A stretch of DNA of 64,000 nucleotides from CALOBA01 sp942491465. Lineage in GTDB: Bacteria > Pseudomonadota > Gammaproteobacteria > Chromatiales > Chromatiaceae. This document shows positions 56,677-64,000 of the stretch, piece by piece. The translations under genes were made by a program, and so were the position numbers. The first letter of the stretch is position 1. The number at the start of each line of letters is the position of its first letter. The notes beneath the pieces are model-generated. The model made no database searches and was not told the DNA's origin. It worked only from the letters and a program-made list of their open reading frames with translations. The stretch covers positions 1-64,000 of the forward strand of contig CALOBA010000008.1 of NCBI GenBank assembly GCA_942491465.1. Reading direction: 5' to 3'.

Positions 56677-57048
56677 TTGAGTGAGCGTGGTCATCGTGGT
56701 CTTCGCGTCTGGCAGCAAGCAATGGATCTGGCCGGTGCGGTGTACCGGGCAACTGCGTCTTTTCCGCGGGAAGAGCTTTTCGGTCTTGTCTCGCAGATGA
56801 GACGGGCAGCAGTGTCGATTCCCTCGAATATAGCGGAAGGCTATGGCCGCGGCGGCAAGGATTACGCCCGTTTCGTAGCAGTAGCCTACGGTTCGCTGTT
56901 GGAACTTGAGACCCAAACGGAGCTGGCCGGGCGCCTTGGCTTTCTGGAGTCCGGCCTGAAGACCGAACTCCTTACGGAAATGTCCGAGATCGGTCGAAAG
57001 CTGAACGCCCTCAGAACGTCACTCCTGAAACCGAAACCCAAACCCTGA
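56677..57048 (+). CDS. Four-helix-bundle protein, S23/IVS (bAvd-like) family
   Basis: 123 residues from TTG 56677, seven bases after GGAGG. HRGLRVWQQAMDLAGAVYRA, FPREELFGLVSQMRRAAVSI, PSNIAEGYGRGGKDYARFVA and YGSLLELETQTELAGRLGFL are the family signatures. Relatives are encoded in 23S rRNA intervening sequences, as DGR accessory (Avd) proteins and in many stand-alone loci. The tail KPKPKP and the stop codon are formed by the first degenerate units of the right-hand heptamer array. It interrupts the brxB-brxC junction; no BREX role is known. Confidence 0.88.
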   Translation: MSERGHRGLRVWQQAMDLAGAVYRATASFPREELFGLVSQMRRAAVSIPSNIAEGYGRGGKDYARFVAVAYGSLLELETQTELAGRLGFLESGLKTELLTEMSEIGRKLNALRTSLLKPKPKP

Positions 57049-57343
57049 ACCCCCGAACCCCGAACCCCGAACCCCGAACCCCGAACCCCGAACCCCGAAC
57101 CCCGAACCCCGAACCCCGAACCCCGAACCCCGAACCCCGAACCCCGAACCCCGAACCACGAACCCCGAACCCCGAACCCCGAACCCCGAACCCCGAACCC
57201 CGAACCCCGAACCCCGAACCCCGAACCCCGAACCCCCGAACCCCACCCCGAACCCCGAACCCCGAACCCCCCCCGAACCCCGAACCCCGAACCCCGAACC
57301 CCGAACCCCGAACCCCGAACCCCGAACCCCGCACCCCGAACCC
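57030..57343 (+). repeat. Right heptamer array, about 40 CGAACCC units
   Basis: About 310 bases composed almost entirely of the 7-bp unit CCCCGAA, the inverse of the left array. Units are degenerate at the left edge (CCGAAACCCAAACC) and broken by a few length or base variants near 57148 (CACGAA), 57232-57270 (C-run changes) and 57331 (GCACCCC). It ends immediately at ATG 57344, the putative ancestral brxC start. Confidence 0.95.
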
Positions 57344-57455
57344 ATGCCCACCCATCAAATCCCTCTTCGCCAGCGACATCGATCGCCGCATCGAGGAGGT
57401 CATCAAGGTCGACCAGGCCGACGAGACCATCATCCGCGATGAGCTCCGGGAATAC

Positions 57456-60400
57456 GTGGTCACCGATTCCATCCGCGCCCACTTCCGCGAGGTCTTCGAC
57501 CACTACCAGACCACCTGGCAGAAGCCCAACGAGGGCATCGCCGTCTGGGTCTCGGGCTTCTTCGGTTCCGGTAAGTCCAGCTTCGCGAAGTACCTCGGGC
57601 TCGGCCTCGCCAACCGCGACATCCTCGGCCAGGGGGCCGGAGAGCTGCTCGGCGGGCGGTGCAATGATTCAAAGATCCAAACGCTGCTGACCAACATCAG
57701 CGAGCACATCCCCACCGAGGCGGTGATCTTCGACGTCTCCACCGACCGCGGCATCCGCACCGGCAACCAGAGCATCACCGAGATCATGTACCGGCTCTTC
57801 CTCCAGAGCCTGGGTTACGCGCGGGACCTCGATCTCTCGGAGCTCGAAATCACCCTGGAGGAAGAAGGCCGGCTGGATGCCTTCAAGGCCAAGTACAACG
57901 CCGTCTTCAGCAAGGACTGGGACTACGAGAAGGGCAAGATCGCCATCGCCGTGCAGCAGGCGAGCCGCGTGATGCACGAGCTTGATCCCGCGACCTACAC
58001 GACGGCCGATAGTTGGCGCGAATCGGCCATGAAGCGCGCGGACATCACGCCCGGCGACCTCGCCAAGCGCGGCATGGAGCTGATGGCCCGGCGCAGGCCG
58101 GACAAGTCCCTGCTCTTCGTCGTCGACGAGGTCGGCCAGTTTGTCGCCCGCGATGTCCAGAAGATGCTGGACCTCCAGGCCGTGGTGCAGAACCTCGGCC
58201 GCATCGGTCGCGGCAAGATGTGGGTGGTCGTCACCTCCCAGGAGAAGCTCAGCGAGCTGGTCGGTGGCCTCGACGACCGCCGCGTCGAGCTGGCGCGCCT
58301 GATGGATCGCTTCCCGCTCCAGGTCCACCTGGAGCCGTCGGACATCTCCGAGGTCACCAGCAAGCGCGTCCTCTCCAAGAAAGCCGCGGCCGAGCACCTG
58401 CTGCGCGAGCGGTTCACCCAGCACCGCGGGCGACTGACGGACAACACCCGCATCACCGCCGACATCAAGCTCCCGGAGCTGACCACCGAGGCCTTCATCG
58501 ACCTCTATCCGCTGCTGCCGTACCAGATCGATCTGATCATCCAGATCGTCTCCGGTCTGCGCACCCAGGGCGGTGCCAGCAAGCACGTGGGCGGGGCCAA
58601 CCGCACCATCATCAAGCTCGCGCAACAGTTGTTGATTCACCCCGATGTGGCCCTGGCCAACGCGCCCATCGGCACCCTCGCGCGGGCCGATCAGATCTAC
58701 GATCTGGTCTCCGGCAACATCGGCAGCGAGATCCGCGCCAAGATCGACGATATCGGCAGCAAGATCGAGCACCCGCTCGCCCAACCGGTCGCCAAGGCCA
58801 TCTGCCTGCTGCAATACGTGCGCAGCATCCACCGCACCGCGGAGAACATCGCCGCAGCCCTGCATCCGGCCATCGATGCAGACTCCCGGCTGGCCGAGGT
58901 CCGCCAAGCGCTGGATGCCCTGGAAAAGGGGCTGATGGTCCGCCGCGGCGACGATGGCTACCGCATCCCGACGCCGGCCGAGGACGACTGGGAGCGCCAG
59001 CGCACCGGCCTCACGCCGAAACCGGGTGATGTCAGCCGCCTGCACGCCGAGGTCGTCACCGGACTCTGGCAGCCTCAGCCGACCCATTCGCTGCTGGACG
59101 TCAAGCAGTTCAAGGCCGGCCTCTATCTCGGTGGCCGCCTGGTCACCGATGGAGACATCCCGTTCCATGTCGATCTCGCCAACGCGGGCCACGAGCTCAT
59201 TGAGACCGTCGAGGAATTCCGCCGGCGCAGCCAGACCGAGACCAAGTCCGTGTTCTGGGCCGCGGGCCTGGACGACGCCATAGACCGCGAGACCGTCGAG
59301 CTGTTTCGCTCCAAGGAGATTCTGTCGCGCAAGGAGCGCGGCGCCCAGACCAAGGACGAGACCGCCCTGGTCGCCGAGGAAAAGCTCCGCCAGCGCCGCC
59401 ACCAAGACGAGCTGCGCCGCCTGATCAAGCAGGCCCTGCTCAATGGCACCATCTTCTTCCGCGGCAACGACCGCAGCCCGCAGGAGGGCGCCGCCGACGT
59501 CGGTCGCACCGCCGCCAAGGCCCTATCCCAGGCGCTTCCCGATGTCTTCGACCGCTTCAATGATGCCGCCGCGCGGGTCTCCAAGCAGGATCTCGATGCC
59601 CTGCTGACCACAGAGAACCTGCGCGGCCTGACACCCGTCTTCTCGGACCTCCACCTGGTGCGCGACGAAGGCGGCAAGCCCGTCATCAACGCGGAGAACG
59701 GCGTCTTGGCCGAGGTCCTCTCGCGCATCGACAACCGAACCAGCTACGGGGAGACCGCCAGCGGCCGCTACCTCGCCGACGAGTTCGCCAAGGAACCCTT
59801 TGGCTGGGAGTTCGACGTCGTCCGCCTGCTGGTCGTCGCCCTGCTGCGGGCCGGCAAGATCGAGGCCACCAGCAAGGGCCAGGTCATCGAATCGGCCCTG
59901 TCCCTGGAGGCCCGCACCACCTTCACCAACAACAACCTGTTCCGCCAATCCTCATTCCGCCCGCGCACCACGGACTGCGAGTTCACCGACTACATCGACG
60001 CGGCCGAGGCTTATCGGACCTGCTTCGGCAAAGAGCTCCAGGAGCTGGAGGAGAACGTCGTTGCCAATGCCATTCGCGAGACCACCGAGGGCTTCGAGGA
60101 GGGCATGCGGGATGTCTCTCAACGGCTCGCGACCCAGGGTCTTCCCGGCACCGAGCCCCTGCAAGCCGCGTTGAACAACATCGTCGGCTTTCGGCGCCAG
60201 CGCGACTGCCAGGCGCTGAAGGCCTTCACCGGCTGCCACCAGGCGCTCAAAGAGGCCATCAAACGCACCGCGGAGCTCGATGGTGCGCTGACCGAGACCG
60301 CGCTGTTCGACCTCGGGCGGGCACGCACCGCGCTGGATCAGACCTGGCCCTTCCTCGAAGGCGAGCCGGATGTCACCGACGCCGACCGCGAGCACGCCAA

Positions 60401-60878
60401 CGCACTCACGGACCTGATCGCCCGCGAGACCTTCTTCCGTGAGCTGCCCGCCATCGATCAGCACGCCAAGGCCCTGGAGGACGCCTATGCCGCCCGGCTG
60501 GAGGCCGCCATCGAATCCCGCACCCAAGCCTACGAGGCGGCACTTGAGCACCTGCACGGGACGCCCGGCTGGGAGCAGATCGAGGACGACCAGCGAACCC
60601 GCATCGCCGAGCCCCTCGCCAACCTCGTCGCAGCACCAACCAAACCGCCGTCCATTCCCCAGTTACGGGCGGATGTGGACGCCTGCCCGGTTCGTCGCGA
60701 CAAGGCCGTGGAGGAACTGCTTCGCCTATTGGACGGAAACCGGCTCGTAAAGGTCTCCGCCGCCGGCTACTTCGCGGGAGGCGTCGAGAATGAGGAGCAG
60801 CTGAACCAAGCGCTGGACGGGCTGAAGGAGCAGTGCCTGGAGCTGATCGGGGCGGGCAAGAAGGTGCTGGTGCAGTAG
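57456..60878 (+). CDS. brxC: BREX ATPase BrxC
   Basis: Large AAA-type ATPase of BREX. The frame gives 1140 residues from GTG 57456. Walker A is GFFGSGKSSFAKYLG; Walker B-like LLFVVDEVGQFVA follows near residue 220. The family N-terminus is visible upstream in the same frame from about 57354 (IKSLFASDIDRRIEEVIKV, then QADETIIRDELREYVV), but this frame has no start codon before it. ATG 57344 sits where the start should be, one base out of frame (CCCACCC context). Either initiation is at GTG 57456 with about 34 residues lost, or the true sequence has one C fewer. The 7-base gap to pglX implies co-transcription. Confidence 0.9.
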   Translation: MVTDSIRAHFREVFDHYQTTWQKPNEGIAVWVSGFFGSGKSSFAKYLGLGLANRDILGQGAGELLGGRCNDSKIQTLLTNISEHIPTEAVIFDVSTDRGIRTGNQSITEIMYRLFLQSLGYARDLDLSELEITLEEEGRLDAFKAKYNAVFSKDWDYEKGKIAIAVQQASRVMHELDPATYTTADSWRESAMKRADITPGDLAKRGMELMARRRPDKSLLFVVDEVGQFVARDVQKMLDLQAVVQNLGRIGRGKMWVVVTSQEKLSELVGGLDDRRVELARLMDRFPLQVHLEPSDISEVTSKRVLSKKAAAEHLLRERFTQHRGRLTDNTRITADIKLPELTTEAFIDLYPLLPYQIDLIIQIVSGLRTQGGASKHVGGANRTIIKLAQQLLIHPDVALANAPIGTLARADQIYDLVSGNIGSEIRAKIDDIGSKIEHPLAQPVAKAICLLQYVRSIHRTAENIAAALHPAIDADSRLAEVRQALDALEKGLMVRRGDDGYRIPTPAEDDWERQRTGLTPKPGDVSRLHAEVVTGLWQPQPTHSLLDVKQFKAGLYLGGRLVTDGDIPFHVDLANAGHELIETVEEFRRRSQTETKSVFWAAGLDDAIDRETVELFRSKEILSRKERGAQTKDETALVAEEKLRQRRHQDELRRLIKQALLNGTIFFRGNDRSPQEGAADVGRTAAKALSQALPDVFDRFNDAAARVSKQDLDALLTTENLRGLTPVFSDLHLVRDEGGKPVINAENGVLAEVLSRIDNRTSYGETASGRYLADEFAKEPFGWEFDVVRLLVVALLRAGKIEATSKGQVIESALSLEARTTFTNNNLFRQSSFRPRTTDCEFTDYIDAAEAYRTCFGKELQELEENVVANAIRETTEGFEEGMRDVSQRLATQGLPGTEPLQAALNNIVGFRRQRDCQALKAFTGCHQALKEAIKRTAELDGALTETALFDLGRARTALDQTWPFLEGEPDVTDADREHANALTDLIARETFFRELPAIDQHAKALEDAYAARLEAAIESRTQAYEAALEHLHGTPGWEQIEDDQRTRIAEPLANLVAAPTKPPSIPQLRADVDACPVRRDKAVEELLRLLDGNRLVKVSAAGYFAGGVENEEQLNQALDGLKEQCLELIGAGKKVLVQ

Positions 60879-60885
60879 ACAGACC

Positions 60886-62835
60886 ATGGAACGAGAGATC
60901 CGCCAACGGCTCGAGCGCCTCACCCAACAGGCACGCCAACTCCTGGAACAGGAGTATCGCGAGCAACTCGAAGGGCGCTACGACATCCTGCTCGATGGCC
61001 GCATTCCGCTCGCGCCAGGCGCCCACCTGTCCGCGCCGGAGCGCATTGAATGGAGCAAGCTGGTCGCTGCCATCGCACACAAGCGATCCAGGGGCATCAC
61101 ATCCGCCGAAGCAGTGGCCGCGTACCTGCGTGAAGCGGCATTCCATACCCTCAACCGATTCGTCGCTCTCAAGGTTCTGGAGGCGCGCAAACTGGTGCAG
61201 GAGTGTATTTCGCGAGGCGAGGGCTCGTCGGGGTTCAACGAGTTCACCGGGCTGGCCCCCGGCCTCGCGCAGCTTCCTGACAAGGGATATCGGCTCTACA
61301 TCGAGTCGCTCTTCGACGAGATCGGCCGCGGCGTCCGCGTTCTGTTCGATCGCCGAGACCCAACCAGCCTGCTATGGCCACGCCGGCAGGCCTTGAGAGA
61401 CCTGCTCGACTTGCTCAACGCATCGGAGCTGGTTGCTGCCTGGTCTGAAGACGAGACCATCGGCTGGGTCTACCAGTACTTCAACGGCGAGGACGAGCGG
61501 CGCCAGATGCGCGCCGAGAGTCAGGCCCCCCGCAACAGCCGCGAGCTTGCGGTTCGCAATCAGTTCTTCACGCCGCGCTATGTCGTCCAATTTCTCGTCG
61601 ACAACAGCCTCGGCCAGACCTGGTGCGAGATGACGGGCTGGCAGAGCGCGCTCACCGAGCTGGACTATCTCGTCGCCACCGACAGCCATCCCGAGCGGCC
61701 CGCGAAGGACCCGCGCGACCTGCGTGTGATCGATCCCGCCTGCGGGTCCGGGCACTTTCTACTCTATGCCTTCGACCTGTTCGCCGGAGACCCCTCGCGG
61801 GGTCTCCCCGGCATCTATGAGGAAGCCTGGCAAAGCAGGGCGACACCGCCCTCGGAGCTCACCGGTCGTACCCTGACGCAGGACTACGCGACTATCGACG
61901 ACCTGCGTCATGCACTTCCGGGCTTGATCCTGGGTCACAATCTGCATGGCGTCGACATCGATCCGCGTGCCGCCCAGATCGCCGCGCTCGCGCTCTGGGT
62001 GCGCGCCCAAAGGGCCTTCAACGCCTTCGGCATTCCCGCCTCCGAGCGCCCGATCATCGCGCGCACCAACATCGTCACCGCGGAGCCCATGCCCGGTGAC
62101 CGGGAGATGATTGAAGAGTTCGCCGCAAGGCTCAGCCCGCGACTGACCGGCGAGCTGTTCCGACGGCTCGTCGAGGCCATGCGGCTCGCGGGAGAGCTCG
62201 GCTCCCTGCTGCGCATCGAGGCCATTCTTGCCGAGACCATCGGCGAGGCCCGGGCGCAGTTCGCAGGCCAAGGCCGGGGGCAGGCATCGCTTCCGGGCCT
62301 CGAAACACCGACCCAGGGTAGCCTGGACCTCTCGGATGTCTCGGACGCAGCCTTCTTTGACTCCATCGAGGAGCACATCCAGGCTGCGCTGCGGGCCTAT
62401 TTGGCCGATGCGGTCGGGGCCAGAACCGTCAGCCGTCGCCTGTTCGCCCATGATTCGGAGCAAGGCATCGCCTTCATCGACCTGTGCCGCCAGCGTTATG
62501 ACGTGGTCCTGATGAATCCGCCGTTCGGCGCCGTCAGCAAGCCGGCAAAGAAGGCCTTTGACAAGGCTTATCCGCGCACCAAGAACGACGTCTATGCCGC
62601 CTTCGTCGAGCGCGGCATCGAGCTGCTGCATCCCGGTGGCTATCTTGGCGCCATCACCTCCAGAACCGGCTTCTTCCTGTCCAGCTTCCAGAAGTGGCGC
62701 GAGCAGATCCTGCTCGATGAGGCGCCGCCGACCGTGTTCGCCGATCTTGGCCATGGCGTGCTCGATAGCGCCATGGTCGAGGTCGCGGCCTATTGCCTGC
62801 ATAAGGCGGCAGACCACAAGGGAACCCATCCATGA
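60886..62835 (+). CDS. pglX: BREX adenine methyltransferase PglX, C-terminally short
   Basis: 649 residues, where PglX proteins are commonly about 1200. N-terminal helical region; methyltransferase motif I VIDPACGSGHFLLYAFDLFA; substrate motif LMNPPFGAVSKPAKKAFDKA; then YAAFVERGIELLHPGGYLGA, ITSRTGFFLSSFQKWREQIL and VFADLGHGVLDSAMVEVAAY. The frame stops right after this conserved block, so the target-recognition half is absent. The stop overlaps the next start (ATGA). The remaining PglX part may be missing or lie beyond the window. PglX marks host DNA in BREX; without its specificity domain it may be inactive or rely on another protein. Confidence 0.85.
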   Translation: MEREIRQRLERLTQQARQLLEQEYREQLEGRYDILLDGRIPLAPGAHLSAPERIEWSKLVAAIAHKRSRGITSAEAVAAYLREAAFHTLNRFVALKVLEARKLVQECISRGEGSSGFNEFTGLAPGLAQLPDKGYRLYIESLFDEIGRGVRVLFDRRDPTSLLWPRRQALRDLLDLLNASELVAAWSEDETIGWVYQYFNGEDERRQMRAESQAPRNSRELAVRNQFFTPRYVVQFLVDNSLGQTWCEMTGWQSALTELDYLVATDSHPERPAKDPRDLRVIDPACGSGHFLLYAFDLFAGDPSRGLPGIYEEAWQSRATPPSELTGRTLTQDYATIDDLRHALPGLILGHNLHGVDIDPRAAQIAALALWVRAQRAFNAFGIPASERPIIARTNIVTAEPMPGDREMIEEFAARLSPRLTGELFRRLVEAMRLAGELGSLLRIEAILAETIGEARAQFAGQGRGQASLPGLETPTQGSLDLSDVSDAAFFDSIEEHIQAALRAYLADAVGARTVSRRLFAHDSEQGIAFIDLCRQRYDVVLMNPPFGAVSKPAKKAFDKAYPRTKNDVYAAFVERGIELLHPGGYLGAITSRTGFFLSSFQKWREQILLDEAPPTVFADLGHGVLDSAMVEVAAYCLHKAADHKGTHP

Positions 62836-63251
62836 GTACCGACTTTCGCGACGCGGCCCAGCGTCACCTCGACGATGCCGAGCTGCTGCTCAACGACAAT
62901 CGCATCCCGAATGCCGACCAGCTGTTCGGGCTCTCTGCCGAGTGCTCGTTGAAGGCCGTGATGGTGGCGCTTGGAATGTCGGTTACGCGGAGGGGCACCC
63001 CAGTCGACCGCGGACACAAGGTGCATATGCCGGAACAGTGGGCTGCCTTCCAAAGCTTCGCCTCGGGCCGGCTTGCGTCGCGATATTTGGAGCCATTGGA
63101 ACAGCAGAATCCGTACGCCGATTGGAGTGTGGAGCAACGGTATTGGAAAAATTCGAGCATCACGGCCGCAGCGGCCCAGACTCACCGTGCCGCGGCAATC
63201 CAATGTCGGGAGAGTCTTGATATTCTGCTCATCGATGGGGTGACCGCATGA
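62832..63251 (+). CDS. HEPN-like protein inside the BREX locus
   Basis: 139 residues, all-helical: FRDAAQRHLDDAELLLNDNR, QLFGLSAECSLKAVMVALGM. The segment RGTPVDRGHKVHM contains R-x4-H (RGHKVH), matching the RX4-6H catalytic motif of HEPN ribonucleases, although its position needs a structural check. Start overlaps pglX, stop overlaps the ATPase gene (both ATGA), so the three are coupled. Candidate RNA-targeting effector or regulator; a catalytically inert HEPN scaffold is the alternative. Confidence 0.65.
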   Translation: MSTDFRDAAQRHLDDAELLLNDNRIPNADQLFGLSAECSLKAVMVALGMSVTRRGTPVDRGHKVHMPEQWAAFQSFASGRLASRYLEPLEQQNPYADWSVEQRYWKNSSITAAAAQTHRAAAIQCRESLDILLIDGVTA

Positions 63252-64000
63252 ACTTCAACGATGCTCTCCAAAAGGCGATTTCCCTTGCACAGGCTGCACT
63301 CCCGGATCTGCAGGAAGATGTCTTTCTCGTGCGGGATCTACATGGGCGAATCCGGGTGTTGTTGCGAAGTCCGGACCCGGGAGCGCGGCCGAGGAGACCA
63401 TTCAAGGATGCACTCAGGTCCCTGGCAACGAATATCACCGCCGACTTGGGTGTCTACGCCTACGAGAAAAGGGATCTGTTCTTGTTTCGCGAGGATCTAC
63501 AGAGCCTATCGATTCCCGATGCGGCTTCTTCGAAGACCCTCGCCGAGGCATCCGGCTTCAAGGTCTGTTTGCACGACCGTCTGCTGATTGGTACTGAGTG
63601 GAACGCCAGCCCCACGACCGAGGCCACCGACCCGAGGCGCTTCACGCTCTTCTCGATGAAAGGAGGTGTCGGCCGCTCCACGACTGCGGCCGTCCTGGCG
63701 CGACACCTCGCAACCAAGGGCAAGCGGGTGTTGATCTTGGACCTGGACCTCGAGTCGCCCGGCGTCGGCAAAACCCTGCTCGGGGATGCGCTGCCTCGGT
63801 TCGGCATCGTCGACTGGTTTGTCGAAGACGCCCTCGGCCAGGCCGCTCAGGTCCTCCCGGACATGGTTGCAGAGTCCGCTACCGGTCAGGGGACCAACGG
63901 CCGCGTGGCGGTGGTTCCCGCGTTCGGCGCAGATGCCGGCGACTACCTGAGCAAGCTGGGGCGGGCCTACCTGGAGCGTGGACCGAACGGCCACGAGGCC
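63248..64000 (+). CDS. KGGVGR-motif P-loop ATPase, partial at window end
   Basis: ATG 63248 overlaps the HEPN stop. 251 codons are visible and the gene runs off the window. An N-terminal domain of about 130 residues (MNFNDALQKAISLAQAALPD) precedes the deviant Walker A FSMKGGVGRSTTAAVLARHL (residues about 135-154), then RVLILDLDLESPGVGKTLLG, as in ParA/MinD/SIMIBI ATPases of the KGGVGR-variant family. Such ATPases occur in prokaryotic conflict operons. The pairing with HEPN suggests a sensor-effector pair. Confidence 0.75.
   Translation, partial: MNFNDALQKAISLAQAALPDLQEDVFLVRDLHGRIRVLLRSPDPGARPRRPFKDALRSLATNITADLGVYAYEKRDLFLFREDLQSLSIPDAASSKTLAEASGFKVCLHDRLLIGTEWNASPTTEATDPRRFTLFSMKGGVGRSTTAAVLARHLATKGKRVLILDLDLESPGVGKTLLGDALPRFGIVDWFVEDALGQAAQVLPDMVAESATGQGTNGRVAVVPAFGADAGDYLSKLGRAYLERGPNGHEA

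Noticed and set aside
57030..57343. Heptamer array considered as a CRISPR
   Set aside because: Units are contiguous with no spacers, and no cas genes are present.
56886..57503. Minus-strand frames with GSGFGVRG peptide repeats across the heptamer array
   Set aside because: A 7-bp unit without stop codons reads as a 7-residue repeat in every frame; there is no promoter, start context or homologous domain.
57669..59405. Antisense frame opposite brxC
   Set aside because: Shadow of the conserved ATPase gene.

Overview
The window is GC-rich gammaproteobacterial DNA. Gene content (rpsU-yqeY-dnaG-rpoD, ubiUV, cydABX, hemF, a Wsp-type chemosensory operon, Omp85/patatin protein, MscK-like channel) fits a Chromatiales-like, possibly purple-sulfur-type, proteobacterium living across oxic and low-oxygen conditions. 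The taxon is inferred from gene families only; no rRNA is present.

Layout. 0.1-5.8 kb is an accessory scrap zone: an N-terminally extended integron-type integrase, remnants of IS4, IS110 and IS630 elements, a VapBC-type toxin-antitoxin pair, a broken NERD-domain gene and a decayed OmpR-type regulator behind 11-bp-phased GAGACA repeats. 5.9-19.4 kb is mostly core: a PAS-GGDEF diguanylate cyclase, hemF, an MCE protein with its ABC ATPase but no permease, an SDF symporter, an M14-like lipoprotein, a MurE-like ligase and dapB in one overlapping minus-strand run, then a hydrolase, an Fe-S protein, an OprD-type porin and a membrane protein. 19.9-30.3 kb carries an MscK-like channel, an outer-membrane barrel, a PlpD-like patatin/Omp85 protein, four tRNAs (Pro, Arg, His, Lys), folD and pstS. 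30.4-40.2 kb is a complete Wsp-like operon (MCP, CheW, CheR-TPR, CheW, CheA-REC, CheB) whose last gene pairs a WspR-like receiver with a histidine kinase plus second receiver in place of the GGDEF domain. 40.7-49.4 kb holds cydABX, a Ser-rich secreted protein, a YhcC-type radical SAM protein, ubiUV and a BT1/MFS-type transporter. 49.6-54.4 kb is the macromolecular synthesis operon rpsU-yqeY-dnaG-rpoD.

54.5 kb to the window end is a defence island directly after tRNA-Ile(CAT). It begins as a BREX locus of type 6 composition: brxE-brxA-brxB-brxC-pglX. The operon is interrupted between brxB and brxC by a four-helix-bundle (S23/IVS-type) gene bracketed by oppositely oriented arrays of the heptamer GGGTTCG/CGAACCC. 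The long array runs right up to brxC, whose natural start is out of frame by one base. pglX stops after its methyltransferase core and is followed, by ATGA overlaps, by a HEPN-like gene and a KGGVGR-motif P-loop ATPase that runs off the window.

Four copies of an exactly 98-bp palindromic element, each flanked by its own 4-bp direct repeat, mark a non-autonomous mobile family; two of them bracket tRNA-Lys. Single-base frame breaks occur in cydA, dnaG and at the brxC start. The first two genes are expected to be intact, so base-calling indels must be excluded before biological meaning is given to any of the three.
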